DNA of 64,000 nucleotides from Streptomyces sp. WMMC940 (GCF_027460265.1 NZ_JAPZBC010000001.1:5436001-5500000), one strand, 5' to 3'. Positions 7,609-16,264 are shown, numbered from the stretch's first letter. The notes: a model not told the origin generated them from the letters alone. A program made the numbers and translations.

Positions 7609-9377
7609 TGGTCCCCAAGATCCGACGCGGCTCGCGCACCCACGGCCTGCTCGTCTACCTGTACGGCCCCGGCAAGCGCGACGAGCACACCGCCCCCCAC
7701 CTCGTCGGCAGTTGGGACGGCTTCGCCCCCGACCCCGGCCGCGACACCAGCCCCGACCCCGACCCCAAGGTCACCCTCGCCCGGCTCGCCGCCGCCCTGG
7801 ACCTGCGGGTCAAACAGGCTGGCGACAAGGCCCCGGCCCAGCACGTCTGGCACTGCTCGGTCCGCACCGACCCCGGAGACCGGACCCTGACCGACGACGA
7901 GTGGAACACCGTCGCCCGCCGCCTGGTCCACGCCGTCAACCTCGCCCCCGAGGGCGATCCCGACGGCTGCCGCTGGGTCGCGGTACGCCACGCCGACGAC
8001 CACATCCACATCCTCGCCACCATGGTCCGAGGCGACCTGCGCCGCCCGAGGATGAACTACGATTTCAAGAAGGCCCAGGCCGAATGCCGTCGCATCGAAC
8101 AGGAGATGGGCCTGCGTCGGCTCAAGCCCGGCGACGGAACCGGAGCCAAGACACCCACCAGTGCCGAGCGCTTCAAAGCGGAGCGGGTCGGTCGACCCGA
8201 GACACCGCGCGAGACGCTTCGCGAAGCCGTCCGCCAGGCCGTCGCCGGAGCCGCCAGCGAAGCCGAGTTCTTCACCCGCCTTCGCGAGGCGGGCCTGCGC
8301 GTAAAGCTCCGGCACGCCCCCTCCGGGGACGTCCTCGGCTACACGGTCGCACTGCCCGGCGACCGCAACCGCGACCGCGAGCCGGTCTGGTTCGCGGGCT
8401 CGACCCTGGCCCCCGACCTCTCCTATCCCAGGATCCAGCGCCGCCTCGCCGACGGAACCCCCGACGAGGCCCCGCTGCCGGAAGCAGACAGCGGCCGGTC
8501 GAACTGGTCGCCTCCCGCACGGGGGCGACGCAACGCGACCGGGATCGCCGAGCGAGCCGCAGTCCTCTTGAACAGCGACGACGACGAAGCCGCAGCCCAA
8601 CTCGTCGAAGTCGGCGAACTCCTGGACGCCGTCGCCCAGACCTCCCCGGCCGCCACCCGCGCCGAACTCGGCGCCGCCGCCCGCTCCTTCGAACGCGCCA
8701 CCCGCAGCCACGTCCGAGCCGAACGCGCCGACACCCGGGCGATCCGCTCGGCAGCCCGGGGCATCATCCAGGCCGGAGGCGCGCTCGGCCGAGGAGAAGA
8801 CGGCGGCACCACCGCCATGCTCGTCTCCACCCTCGTCCTGGTGGCGCTGGCCGCAGCACGCTGGCACTCCGCACGCGGTCACGCCCAGCAGGCCGAAGCC
8901 TCCCGACAGGCCGCCGAGCACCTTCGCGCCGCCTACAGCCAGGCCGCCGCCGCACCCATGCAGGCCCTGCGCGACCAGGGCCGAGCCTTGCCCGAAGCCC
9001 AGCGCCGCACCTACGAGACCACCATCCGCACCGCCCTGCCCGAGAACCACACCCGACCCGGCACGAGCACGAAGAACGACGCCCTGGCCGCCACCCTCGC
9101 TCAGGCCGAGCAGGCAGGCCACGACCCGAAGGCCCTCCTGCAGGAGGCCATCGCCATGCGCGAACTCGACACGGCCGAGGACATCAACGACGTCTTGGTC
9201 TGGCGACTGCGTCGCCTTGCCCAGCTCCCCGCGTACCCGGGCCAAGCCGCTCGACGCCCGCAGGCCGGCACCGGCCGCGCCGAGTCTGCGGTCAACCGGA
9301 CCGGCGTTCGGACCGGACCTTCGGCAGCGACTCGGCCCGCCGTACCGGACCCGCGCAGCCGCCCGCCACGCCGTTGA
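7608..9377 (+). CDS. mobA: MOBP-type relaxase/mobilisation nuclease
   Basis: A 589-residue relaxase. The N-terminal tyrosine motif lies in LLVYLYGPG (about residues 14-22) and the three-histidine metal motif in HADDHIHIL at about 128-136, as in MobP relaxases of actinobacterial elements. Residues about 210-300 hold a second conserved region (REAGLRVKLRH...). A hydrophobic helix near 405-425 and an alanine-rich coiled tail follow. It would nick oriT and pilot the strand to the VirD4 protein encoded at 47080-48864. Translation is coupled to mobC by TGATG. Confidence 0.88.
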   Translation: MVPKIRRGSRTHGLLVYLYGPGKRDEHTAPHLVGSWDGFAPDPGRDTSPDPDPKVTLARLAAALDLRVKQAGDKAPAQHVWHCSVRTDPGDRTLTDDEWNTVARRLVHAVNLAPEGDPDGCRWVAVRHADDHIHILATMVRGDLRRPRMNYDFKKAQAECRRIEQEMGLRRLKPGDGTGAKTPTSAERFKAERVGRPETPRETLREAVRQAVAGAASEAEFFTRLREAGLRVKLRHAPSGDVLGYTVALPGDRNRDREPVWFAGSTLAPDLSYPRIQRRLADGTPDEAPLPEADSGRSNWSPPARGRRNATGIAERAAVLLNSDDDEAAAQLVEVGELLDAVAQTSPAATRAELGAAARSFERATRSHVRAERADTRAIRSAARGIIQAGGALGRGEDGGTTAMLVSTLVLVALAAARWHSARGHAQQAEASRQAAEHLRAAYSQAAAAPMQALRDQGRALPEAQRRTYETTIRTALPENHTRPGTSTKNDALAATLAQAEQAGHDPKALLQEAIAMRELDTAEDINDVLVWRLRRLAQLPAYPGQAARRPQAGTGRAESAVNRTGVRTGPSAATRPAVPDPRSRPPRR

Positions 9378-9379
9378 CC

Positions 9380-9418
9380 AGCAGTCCGGCACGCCCGCCA
9401 CCGGCGTGCCGGACTGCT
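9380..9418. terminator. 16-bp perfect hairpin after the relaxase
   Basis: AGCAGTCCGGCACGCC at 9380-9395 pairs perfectly with 9403-9418 around a 7-base loop, starting 3 bases after the relaxase stop. It should end the mobilisation operon; no T-run follows, as is common in Streptomyces. Confidence 0.75.
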
Positions 9419-9484
9419 TGGAACCCCTGGACAACCGGCTCCACCGGCTGTTGCGGATGAACAGAGAAGGACCTCGACCGGGAG

Positions 9485-9880
9485 ATGACGCTCGTGCTCA
9501 GAACGACCGACCACCACGTAGAGCCGCTCCCCGTCCTGCCCGCCGGAAGCGATCCGCTGCTGCAACTCCAGTACGAGACGCAGCCACCCAACGGACCCGG
9601 CGCGACGCGCTGCCTCAGCCACCCGCCGGAGTTGTCCCTGCGTGGGATCCCTGTGATGTGCTCGACCTGCCGGGCCCGGCGCGACTGGTTGCTCATCAAC
9701 CACGGCCGCAACGTCTGGGTCCGCTGCCGCTGCGGCAACCAGTGGCTCGAGCCCGAGATCAGCCGCCCCGACTTCGACGCCATGATCGCCATCCCGGATG
9801 GGACGACGTACCCCAGCGTCGAACAGGGCCTGATCGCACTCGGTTTCGACGGCGCCTTCGCCGGCACCTACTTGGAGTAG
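9485..9880 (+). CDS. hypothetical protein with a zinc-ribbon-like centre
   Basis: A 131-residue protein. CSTC near residues 59-62 and CRC near 81-83 with tryptophans between suggest a small zinc ribbon; the C-terminal part (SVEQGLIALGFDGAFAG) is helical. GGGAG precedes ATG. It lies alone between the relaxase terminator and the convergent NB-ARC gene. The 175-bp gap that follows (9881-10056) shows no convincing gene, only a possible 41-codon frame at 9904-10029. Confidence 0.6.
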   Translation: MTLVLRTTDHHVEPLPVLPAGSDPLLQLQYETQPPNGPGATRCLSHPPELSLRGIPVMCSTCRARRDWLLINHGRNVWVRCRCGNQWLEPEISRPDFDAMIAIPDGTTYPSVEQGLIALGFDGAFAGTYLE

Positions 9881-10056
9881 GGCAGTGCAGCGCCGGTCTA
9901 TTCATGAGTGGCGCGCGTTGTTTACGTAGCATGTGGTCGGCCCCCTGGAAGTATCCGATGAAGCCGACCGGCGCGGTGAAAGGGCAGCAACCTAGAGCTC
10001 ATTGGTGCACAGGCGGAGCCGCCCGATAAGCAGGGGTATGAGGACTCAGTGGTCCC

Positions 10057-12600
10057 TCAGGGAGTGTCGCCGGGGTTGTCTGCCAGGGCGTTGCGAAGCC
10101 ACTCGCGAGCCGTGTGGGCGGCGTCCTGGACGCCCGCCTCCTCAAAGGCGTCGATTGCCTCGCGGAAGCAGTCCACCGCCTGCGCGCGCCCGTTCAGCTG
10201 ATGATGGGTGAGCCCGAGGTTTATCAGGGTCTCGCCCTCTCGGAACCGGTCTCCTTGGGCACGCTGAACCTCCAGGGCCTCCTCGTACAGTGCAAAGGCC
10301 TCGTCGAACTGCGCCAGTTCGGCGCACGTGTTCGCAAGGTTCTTTAGGCAGTGCCCCTCCAGCACGAGATCCCGGAACTCCCGGGCGACGGCCAGGCCCT
10401 TACGGAAGGCCGCTGCGGCTTCCTCGTACCGGCGCAGTTCGAAATACACGGAACCGAGAGTGTTCAGCGTACCGCCCTCGCCTGCCCGGTCGCCGAACTC
10501 ACCGCAGATGGCGAGATCCCGCTCCAGGTGCTCCAGGGCACGCTCCGGGGTGTCGTTCCTGAGGAATAGGGAGGCGATGTTGTGGTGCATCATCCCTTCG
10601 CCCTGCTTGTTGCCCTCCTTGCGGAACACGGCCATGGCCAGCTGCATGGTGGAAAGCGCTTCTTGCAAGTTCCCCAGCTCCATCAGCGCTCCGGCAATGG
10701 AGTTGAGCACGGATGCCTCGCTGGGGTGTCCGCCGAGTTCCTCGATGAGTCCGATGGCTCGTGAAAGGAAGGAGAGGGCTCGCTCCGGCTGATGGGCAGT
10801 CCCGTACAGGACTCCGATGTTGCCCAGCACCTCCACGTCGAGTCGCGGATCCGCGATCCTGCCTGCGGCCTTCTCCGCCGTATCGAAGATATCGCGCCAG
10901 TCCATATGGGCCCGCTGCTCGAAACAGCCGACCATGTTCATGGCCAGGGACACGGACAACCGGTCGAACCCAGCACGGTACGCGGTGGCGACGGCCGCCA
11001 TGAGGGTGCGGTGTTCGGCGTCGAACCAGTCCCACGCCTCGCCGCTTGATGCGAAGCGTTCGCTCTCCGGGAAACCAGCCCTCCATCGGATGCGCCGATC
11101 GGCCTCCCGCGAGCTCTGCTGTAGATGGAGCAAGATCCGCTCTAGGCTTTCCCTCCCCTCCTCACCATGCTGCGGCTCCTCCGCCTTCTCCTGCGCATAG
11201 AGCCGGATGAGGTCGTGCATCATCCAGCGGTCGGGAACCTGGCCGTCAAGGAGGTGGGCCCCCACGAGCCGACGTACGATCTGCCGGGTCTCAAGGGGAG
11301 TGGCACTGAGTAGGACACCAGCCGTCTCCATTGAGAAGTCGGCTCCCGGTGCCAGGGCGAGCAGCCGGAAGGCGCGGACATCCGCCGGTGCGAGCCGTCG
11401 GTAGGAGAGGTCGAAGGCGGCCCGTACGGCCATGGGGTTGCCCAGGGTGTCGACGTCTTCGTAGGCGAGACCATCGAGTCGGCTGCGGGTGTCCGCCAGC
11501 TCCTCGACGACGCCGACCAGCGGACGGTGAGGCTCCGTCTTCAGAATGGCGGCGACGATCTGGACGGCGAGCGGCAATCCACCACAGAGGTCGCCGATGC
11601 GCTCAGCGTGCTCGGGTGCATCGGCGATCCGGGAGTCCTCCGGGCGGGCGATGCGCAGGGTCTGGTCGAGGATCTGTGCCGAGCTCGACCGGGACAGTTC
11701 ACTCAGATCGATGTGGCGACCCGGTACGGACGCCAGGATGTGCCGGGACGTGACGACGATCCGGTGGTGCGGACGGGCCGGAACGAGCGGCAGGATCTGA
11801 CCTGCGGACGAGACGTTGTCCAGGACGACCAGCAGCGGTCGCCCGTGACCGGCCAGTTGGTCCGCCCGGGCCCGCCACAGTGCCAGGATGTCGTCGCTGT
11901 CGGGCGGGATGTCCCCCTCTACCGTGCCGAGATGTCTGAGCAGGAGCGTGGCCGCGTTTACGGGCCCGAGGTCGGCGCCGTCCCCGCTGTAGCCGCGCAT
12001 GTCGACGAAGAACGTCCCGCCGGTGAACCAACCGAGATCCCTGGCGCGATGGGCTGCCTCGACGGCCAGCGTGGTCTTCCCTACGCCCCCCATGCCGGAC
12101 ACGAGGGTGACCACGGAGGACGGGAACGCCGTGTCCTGAGGCGCGAGCCGGGCGAGCAGGTTGTCCAGCGAGTCGTCACGGCCGACGAAGGTCACCGGGC
12201 GGGGCGGCACCCGGTCCACGATGGACGCGGTCTGCGGCATTTCGTGCCGATCGCTCCCGGTCGAGCCGGCCGCCGTACGCGGTCTGCCACCGCGGCGGAC
12301 ACTCCGTTCCTCGCGAGCAGTCTTGAGGAGGGCCGCCCAGGCGCCCTCGGGCCGCGTGGGATGTCCGCTCTTCGCTGCCAACCGGTTCAAGTACGCGACG
12401 AGCACGAGGAAGTACCTCTCCTTCGTGCCAGGCCCCGGCACGTGCCCCGCGTTCAGCCAGGCACTGAGCGTGGAGTCCGAGATCCGGAGCGGGGGGACCT
12501 GGTCCAGGCCGAGCCGGACGAGCCGACTCAGGGTTGGTTCACCCGCCGCCTCGTAAAGACTGCGCAGCTCAGCGCCGAACCGGTCGACCACCCCGCCCAA
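10057..12600 (-). CDS. NB-ARC/TPR signal-transduction ATPase with N-terminal HTH-like region
   Basis: An 847-residue STAND-class ATPase. Residues 1-100 include an HTH-like segment (ISDSTLSAWLNAG near 40-52). The NB-ARC core has P-loop GMGGVGKTT at about 168-176, Walker B LLVVLDNV, the RIVVTSR sensor and GLPLAVQI (GLPL motif). From about 560 to the end are tandem tetratricopeptide repeats (for example ASVLNSIAGALMELGNLQEAL). The architecture matches AfsR/SARP relatives without the BTAD domain, and also bacterial NLR-like defence proteins. It is probably a ligand-gated switch; whether regulator or antiphage is open. TTG 12600 is the likely start (GGGGGAA upstream); GTG 12591 is possible. Confidence 0.8.
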   Translation of the reverse strand: MGGVVDRFGAELRSLYEAAGEPTLSRLVRLGLDQVPPLRISDSTLSAWLNAGHVPGPGTKERYFLVLVAYLNRLAAKSGHPTRPEGAWAALLKTAREERSVRRGGRPRTAAGSTGSDRHEMPQTASIVDRVPPRPVTFVGRDDSLDNLLARLAPQDTAFPSSVVTLVSGMGGVGKTTLAVEAAHRARDLGWFTGGTFFVDMRGYSGDGADLGPVNAATLLLRHLGTVEGDIPPDSDDILALWRARADQLAGHGRPLLVVLDNVSSAGQILPLVPARPHHRIVVTSRHILASVPGRHIDLSELSRSSSAQILDQTLRIARPEDSRIADAPEHAERIGDLCGGLPLAVQIVAAILKTEPHRPLVGVVEELADTRSRLDGLAYEDVDTLGNPMAVRAAFDLSYRRLAPADVRAFRLLALAPGADFSMETAGVLLSATPLETRQIVRRLVGAHLLDGQVPDRWMMHDLIRLYAQEKAEEPQHGEEGRESLERILLHLQQSSREADRRIRWRAGFPESERFASSGEAWDWFDAEHRTLMAAVATAYRAGFDRLSVSLAMNMVGCFEQRAHMDWRDIFDTAEKAAGRIADPRLDVEVLGNIGVLYGTAHQPERALSFLSRAIGLIEELGGHPSEASVLNSIAGALMELGNLQEALSTMQLAMAVFRKEGNKQGEGMMHHNIASLFLRNDTPERALEHLERDLAICGEFGDRAGEGGTLNTLGSVYFELRRYEEAAAAFRKGLAVAREFRDLVLEGHCLKNLANTCAELAQFDEAFALYEEALEVQRAQGDRFREGETLINLGLTHHQLNGRAQAVDCFREAIDAFEEAGVQDAAHTAREWLRNALADNPGDTP

Positions 12601-12776
12601 GGTTGTTCCCCCACCTGTCTTCCTGATTCATCGTGCGCCGGAATACTCGCATCTCCTGCCCCCACCAGCTTACTTGTGCCTTCCGGGCGCCGCCGGAGAT
12701 CGATGGAAACCCTCTGGAAGGCGGAGATCTGGGGTGCGCCGGACGAACCACGGCCGGCATCCGACAGGAGGCACCC

Positions 12777-12968
12777 ATGACGAAGAAGTCCGCTCCGAAG
12801 CGCCACCCGGCGGGCGACGGCGGGTCCATCGGGAAGGCGGTCCCGAACACCTCGCGCACCCGCTGGGCGCGGCTCGCTCGCACCTTGATTGAGGGCGTCT
12901 GTAAGGTCATCTGGGCGGCGGTCGCCCGCTCCGCGATCGAGACGCTGTGGTCATGGCTCTCCCCGTGA
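12777..12968 (+). CDS. 63-residue basic amphipathic small protein divergent from the NB-ARC gene
   Basis: ATG 12777 follows CAGGAGG with normal spacing. The N-terminal 35 residues are basic (MTKKSAPKRHPAGDG, then TSRTRWARLAR). The C-terminal 25 form a hydrophobic/amphipathic helix ending IETLWSWLSP, with tryptophans typical of membrane-interface peptides. It is divergent from the NB-ARC gene with a 176-bp shared promoter region. It could be a membrane-active effector or a regulatory partner; I do not recognise a family. Confidence 0.6.
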   Translation: MTKKSAPKRHPAGDGGSIGKAVPNTSRTRWARLARTLIEGVCKVIWAAVARSAIETLWSWLSP

Positions 12969-13141
12969 CAGCGCGGCGGACCCTCTGGCGAGCCGAGCGC
13001 CGCAACCCTGGCAAGATCCGGAAGACACGACCAAAGCGGATGCGGTGAAGCGCGCCGCTGCTCACCCGCCGGTCGGCCTCGTAGAAGGTTCGGACGCCGA
13101 GAAAGATCAGCACTTGGCTTCGCCGTAGTCGCTTATCTCGC

Positions 13142-13375
13142 TCAGTCGCGGTTGCTGTGTTTGCGCAGCTCGCCCCGGAAGTCGCAGCCAGGGCACTCGT
13201 CCTCGCCCTGGACGTGGCCCTCGTACCAGCCGTGAACGGCTGCGTGGAGGATCGCCTCCTCCACCGAGGCTTCACCGCTGCGGACCGATGCGATGGCGTT
13301 GCCGACGACCACCCGAAGCACGGCGTTGTCGGGCGAAGGGAACGGCGGGGACGGCATCGGCGAGTCGGTCGTCAT
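13142..13375 (-). CDS. small hypothetical protein with CxxC
   Basis: A 77-residue protein: proline-rich N-terminus, then VVVGNAIASVRSGEASVEEAILHAAVHGWYEG and CPGC near residues 62-65. No known family recognised. It lies downstream of the HTH gene on the same strand with a 32-base gap and is probably cotranscribed. Confidence 0.55.
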   Translation of the reverse strand: MTTDSPMPSPPFPSPDNAVLRVVVGNAIASVRSGEASVEEAILHAAVHGWYEGHVQGEDECPGCDFRGELRKHSNRD

Positions 13376-13407
13376 GGCCGCAGCCTATGGGCGGACCCGA
13401 CCGCCAG

Positions 13408-13662
13408 TCAGCCGGATGCGGTGCTGTCGTGCTGAGTGGTGCCGTGCAGGTCGCTGCGGAATCCCCGGCCGACGGGCTGCCAGCCCTGGAAGGTGGCCGG
13501 CCTCCATCGCGGCCGGTCCGGCACGCTGGTGTCGTCGGGCTCGGGCAGGCTGCCCCGACTCTTGCGGCTACGGGCTGCTCGGACACTGATGCCCAGGTGA
13601 GCGGCGACCTCCGGGTACCCCCAGAGCTGCTGGTCGTCGGCCAACGTGTCCTCCTCGTTCAT
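13408..13662 (-). CDS. excisionase-like HTH protein (MerR/AlpA type)
   Basis: An 84-residue protein. LWGYPEVAAHLGISVRAARSR is a winged-helix recognition region like that of excisionases and AlpA regulators, followed by a basic wing (RPRWRPATFQGW). Such proteins direct excision or act as transcription factors. No Shine-Dalgarno is visible; TACCCT lies 8 bases before the ATG, so the mRNA may be leaderless. In integrative elements this gene often sits next to the integrase, but no integrase is visible here. Confidence 0.65.
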   Translation of the reverse strand: MNEEDTLADDQQLWGYPEVAAHLGISVRAARSRKSRGSLPEPDDTSVPDRPRWRPATFQGWQPVGRGFRSDLHGTTQHDSTASG

Positions 13663-13701
13663 CGGTGATGAGGGTACGCAACGCGCCGGTGGGCGTACGG
13701 C

Positions 13702-13737
13702 AAGGCCGCCCCTGCCTGGTCGGCGTGGGGCGGCCTT
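13702..13737. terminator. terminator hairpin
   Basis: AAGGCCGCCCC at 13702-13712 pairs perfectly with GGGGCGGCCTT at 13727-13737. It closes the leftward unit that ends at 13756 and separates it from the excisionase-like gene. Confidence 0.7.
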
Positions 13738-13755
13738 CTGCGGTTGCGGTCAGAC

Positions 13756-14138
13756 CTAGGCGAGGCGATTGGAGAGGTTGAGGGCGGCGGTGGCCACTGC
13801 GAGGGCGGCGCACAGGCCGTGTACCTCATGGATGGTCGGGCGGACCAGGTACGGCCAGTCGTCGGGGGCGGCGGGCCAGGAGGCGAGATGGACCTCGGTG
13901 TTGGCCAACCCGAGGTGGGCGGTGACGTCCCAGCCCGACAGGGAGGCGGGCTCCAGCGGAGGCGGATGCGGCCGAGAGGGAGTCGGGGGGCGTCGGCCGG
14001 GAGCCAGGAGACATCGAGCGGTCCGTTGGGAAGGGCGGAGACGCGGTGGACGAGTGCGCCGCGCACTCCGGACGGCATGGGCTGCAGAGCGAGGCCTTGC
14101 AGCGGGCGGGCGGCGAAAGGGTGGGGTCGCGGTGAGAT
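13756..14138 (-). pseudogene. frameshifted small element protein with lost or ATC start
   Basis: The first part reads coherently in one frame (LQPMPSGVRGALVHRVSALP, then LDVSWLPADAPRLPLGRIRL). Near 13955-13965 coherence passes to another frame (SGWDVTAHLGLANTEVHL, then LVRPTIHEVHGLCAALAV), a net -1 shift. GGAGG with a TTCCC spacer is followed by ATC at 14138, where the neighbouring gene at 14383 has the same ribosome site followed by GTG. So both the start codon and the frame look damaged, unless ATC or the internal ATG at 14078 is used. Function unknown. Confidence 0.6.
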
Positions 14139-14170
14139 GGGAACCTCCTGCCGGGACGAGAGAGCCGGGG

Positions 14171-14383
14171 TCAGGACCAGGCGAGGGCATCGCGGACCGC
14201 TCGCGGGAGGTAGTCCTCCTGACCGTCGTCGGCGATGAACGCGACGCCATCGCGCACGACGACGTCGGTGGCGAGGTAGTGGGTGAAGGGCCAGTCGGGG
14301 TTGACGGCGAGGCGGATTGGCAGGTCGGGGTCGAGGTTCTGAAGCTGGTGGAGCAGGTGGCCGACGGTCAGGTTGTGGGGCAC
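14171..14383 (-). CDS. small hypothetical element protein
   Basis: A 70-residue acidic protein: MPHNLTVGHLLHQL, then DPDLPIRLAVNPDWPFTHYL and a C-terminal DDGQEDYLP. GTG 14383 follows CGGAGG with a 5-base spacer. This type of short protein (two beta-rich halves with a DPDLPI turn) recurs on Streptomyces elements and is uncharacterised. Confidence 0.65.
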   Translation of the reverse strand: MPHNLTVGHLLHQLQNLDPDLPIRLAVNPDWPFTHYLATDVVVRDGVAFIADDGQEDYLPRAVRDALAWS

Positions 14384-14435
14384 GGGAACCTCCGAGCGTG
14401 AGATGGGTGGGTGAAGCGGTGCCGGAGGTGGAGCG

Positions 14436-14708
14436 TCAGTGGGCGTCGAGGCGGAGCAGGTCGCGCAAGACCTTCGGGCCGGTCGGGTTCGGCTTGGGGT
14501 GGCTCGCGAGGTGCCGCCTGCGGCACTCGTTGACGTAGCCCTTGCCGGGGTTCTTCATCTGCCAGTCGCCGCACGAGCAGGTGGCCTGGGTGTAGGCGCG
14601 GCCGGTGCAGCCGGAGTGAAGCGGCTTGCCGGAGCTGGTGTGCTTGTGCTCGGCTGGGCAGTCGGTGCCGTCGGCGTGATGGTTGGTCAGCGGTGCGCGG
14701 TGCTGCAA
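14436..14708 (-). CDS. small cysteine/histidine-rich protein, TTG start
   Basis: A 90-residue protein with scattered metal-ligand residues (C near 15, HKH near 19-21, C near 32, CSC near 41-43, C near 59), suggesting a small zinc fold. TTG 14708 is chosen because AGGAGAG lies just upstream and the reading frame before it loses coherent codon use. It is basic at the C-terminus and may bind nucleic acid. Confidence 0.6.
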   Translation of the reverse strand: MQHRAPLTNHHADGTDCPAEHKHTSSGKPLHSGCTGRAYTQATCSCGDWQMKNPGKGYVNECRRRHLASHPKPNPTGPKVLRDLLRLDAH

Positions 14709-14742
14709 CGGGTCTCTCCTGGTGGGGGCTTGCTTGCGGGGG

Positions 14743-14910
14743 TCAGGGGGTGCGGAGTTGTCGCCTCTCGGCGTGCCGTTGGGCGCGGTGGCGCAGGACC
14801 TTCGCTTTCGATCCGGTGGTGAAGGGGTAGAGGTAGCAAGTGCAGCCTCTCCGGGCGTAGCGGCAGGCCCGGCGGAAGTTGGGGCGGGCGGCGCTGAGCA
14901 TGCGCGCCAC
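14743..14910 (-). CDS. 55-residue basic protein
   Basis: GTG 14910 follows AAGGAG. The product is arginine-rich with the pattern CRYARRGCTCYLYP near residues 16-29, ending in LRHRAQRHAERRQLRTP. The three closely spaced cysteines and charge suggest a small nucleic-acid-binding protein. It lies within a run of tightly packed leftward genes. Confidence 0.5.
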   Translation of the reverse strand: MARMLSAARPNFRRACRYARRGCTCYLYPFTTGSKAKVLRHRAQRHAERRQLRTP

Positions 14911-14926
14911 GATGACTCCTTCGCGA

Positions 14927-15283
14927 CTACTGAACGGTACGAGGAAGGGCCGCGACGAGCGCGGTGAGGAAACCGGCCACGGCCTCGGAAGGAGTGTCGG
15001 GACCGAACTCCTGGACCCAGGACGTGGCGTCGGCGGGGATGACCCGGACTTGCCAGACGACGCCGCGCTTCCAGGCGGCGGTGTCCTCGGGGAGCCAGCC
15101 GACGTAGACGCGTCCGTCCGGGCTGGTGCAGTGCACGTTGGCCTCCGGGGTGTCGACGATCGCCCAGCCGAGTGCGCCGAGTAGTTCGAGCACTGGACCC
15201 GCGCAATGGTCGCTGGAGAGCCAGGCGCGTTCCTCCACGGCGGGGCGGACGACAGCGGGCAGGAGGGTGCTGGAGGCGTTCAT
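14927..15283 (-). CDS. DUF317 single-domain protein
   Basis: A 118-residue protein with the DUF317 hallmark CTSPDGRVYVGWLPEDTAAW and a closing SEAVAGFLTALVAAL helix. DUF317 proteins are common on Streptomyces elements and have no known activity. ATG 15283 is used. Two longer DUF317 genes lie just upstream on the strand, pointing to duplication within the cluster. Confidence 0.75.
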   Translation of the reverse strand: MNASSTLLPAVVRPAVEERAWLSSDHCAGPVLELLGALGWAIVDTPEANVHCTSPDGRVYVGWLPEDTAAWKRGVVWQVRVIPADATSWVQEFGPDTPSEAVAGFLTALVAALPRTVQ

Positions 15284-15407
15284 GGGTGGACGATCCCTTC
15301 GTTGACCTGCGGTTTTGCCGACCTCCGTACGTTGACATGCCGTGTGCCGAAGTACGTAGTCGTTTCCGGGAAGGTGGTGTCTGCCCTGGGCGAACTGGCC
15401 GCCGAGG

Positions 15408-15770
15408 GTGAGAGACCGGTGGGCCGGGGAATGGATCGGCGCGGCCGGTTGTAGTAGCCGGGTTACGGCGTCGGGCCGTACGGAGCCGGAGGGGGGAACA
15501 GGGGCGGCGGAGTCGAGCAGGCACTGGGACGGTGCCGGGCTGGAGCGCAAGATCCGTAGCGCCGGGCGGCCGTGGACGGTGGGCGACATCGCGATGGTGG
15601 CCGACGGCCAATGGACCGTGGGCACTCAGGCCGAGGGGCAGCGTGACGGGGAAGCCGTGGTGGAGCACCGGATCGCGGACGGGCAGCGGGTCGAGCTGAC
15701 GGTGCAGGAGTTGGCCCGCGCGGTGGGCTCCTGGTACGGGGACGCCCACCGCGGCGAAGACGCGGACTGA
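15408..15770 (+). CDS. small rightward hypothetical protein, start uncertain
   Basis: From about 15540 codon use is strongly coding (GC-rich third positions): RPWTVGDIAMVADGQWTVGT, then RIADGQRVELTVQELARAVG. The N-terminal 40 codons from GTG 15408 look less coherent, so translation may begin later (ATG 15594 is possible). It is the only rightward gene in this leftward block and overlaps the 3' end of the next leftward gene. Confidence 0.4.
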   Translation: MRDRWAGEWIGAAGCSSRVTASGRTEPEGGTGAAESSRHWDGAGLERKIRSAGRPWTVGDIAMVADGQWTVGTQAEGQRDGEAVVEHRIADGQRVELTVQELARAVGSWYGDAHRGEDAD

Positions 15771-16264
15771 CCGATTACCGTCGGGGCCCAGTCACGGCCA
15801 CCACCGGGCCGGCAGCGGCCGACGGAGCGGGCTGGTCGGGTTAGTTGGCCCAGGGCGCGCGGTGCGTGCGCGGAGCGGGCGACAGCGGCCTGGGCCAGGC
15901 GCAGCGCCGGTGCTCGGTCCGCGGTCACGGAGGTTTCGCGGGCCTCGATAACGTGGCTGATCGCCTGCAGGGCCGTGCGGCTCTCGGCTTGCGCGACCCG
16001 CAGGGCCACCGCCGAGCTGGTGATCCGGTCCAGGTCGTAGAAGGCTGGCACATGGTTGGACCGGGTAAGGGCGTGCAGACGGTCCTGGTGGACGGCGACC
16101 GCGTTGTTCGAGACGACGAGGTTCGATCGGATATGCATCGCCGAGCGCAGGAGCGGGTCCTCGACGGGGCGGCGGACCGCGAGGGTTTCCAGCGCGTCGA
16201 TGGGGCGGCCCCAGGCTTTCTCGATCATCGCGTCGGCCTGGTTGAGGGCAGTGGCGTCGGACAC
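15626..16264 (-). CDS. hypothetical helical element protein
   Basis: GTG 16264 follows CCGGAG with 6-base spacing. Residues 1-145 are alpha-helical (SDATALNQADAMIEKAWGRP, IRSNLVVSNNAVAVHQDRLHAL, VAQAESRTALQAISHVIEA) and resemble a long hypothetical family on actinobacterial elements. The last 60 residues are low-complexity and overlap the convergent rightward gene, so the original C-terminus may have been closer to 15830. Confidence 0.6.
   Translation of the reverse strand: MSDATALNQADAMIEKAWGRPIDALETLAVRRPVEDPLLRSAMHIRSNLVVSNNAVAVHQDRLHALTRSNHVPAFYDLDRITSSAVALRVAQAESRTALQAISHVIEARETSVTADRAPALRLAQAAVARSAHAPRALGQLTRPARSVGRCRPGGGRDWAPTVIGQSASSPRWASPYQEPTARANSCTVSSTRCPSAIRCSTTASPSRCPSA

Noticed and set aside
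7491..9434. 647-codon leftward frame opposite the relaxase
   Set aside because: Gly/Val-rich shadow of a GC-rich gene with no ribosome site; the relaxase on the other strand carries the motifs.
15206..15454. Rightward frame reading VPKYVVVSGKVVSALGELAA
   Set aside because: Pleasing peptide but short, ends in TAG-TAG and overlaps the start of the DUF317 gene; insufficient evidence for a gene.
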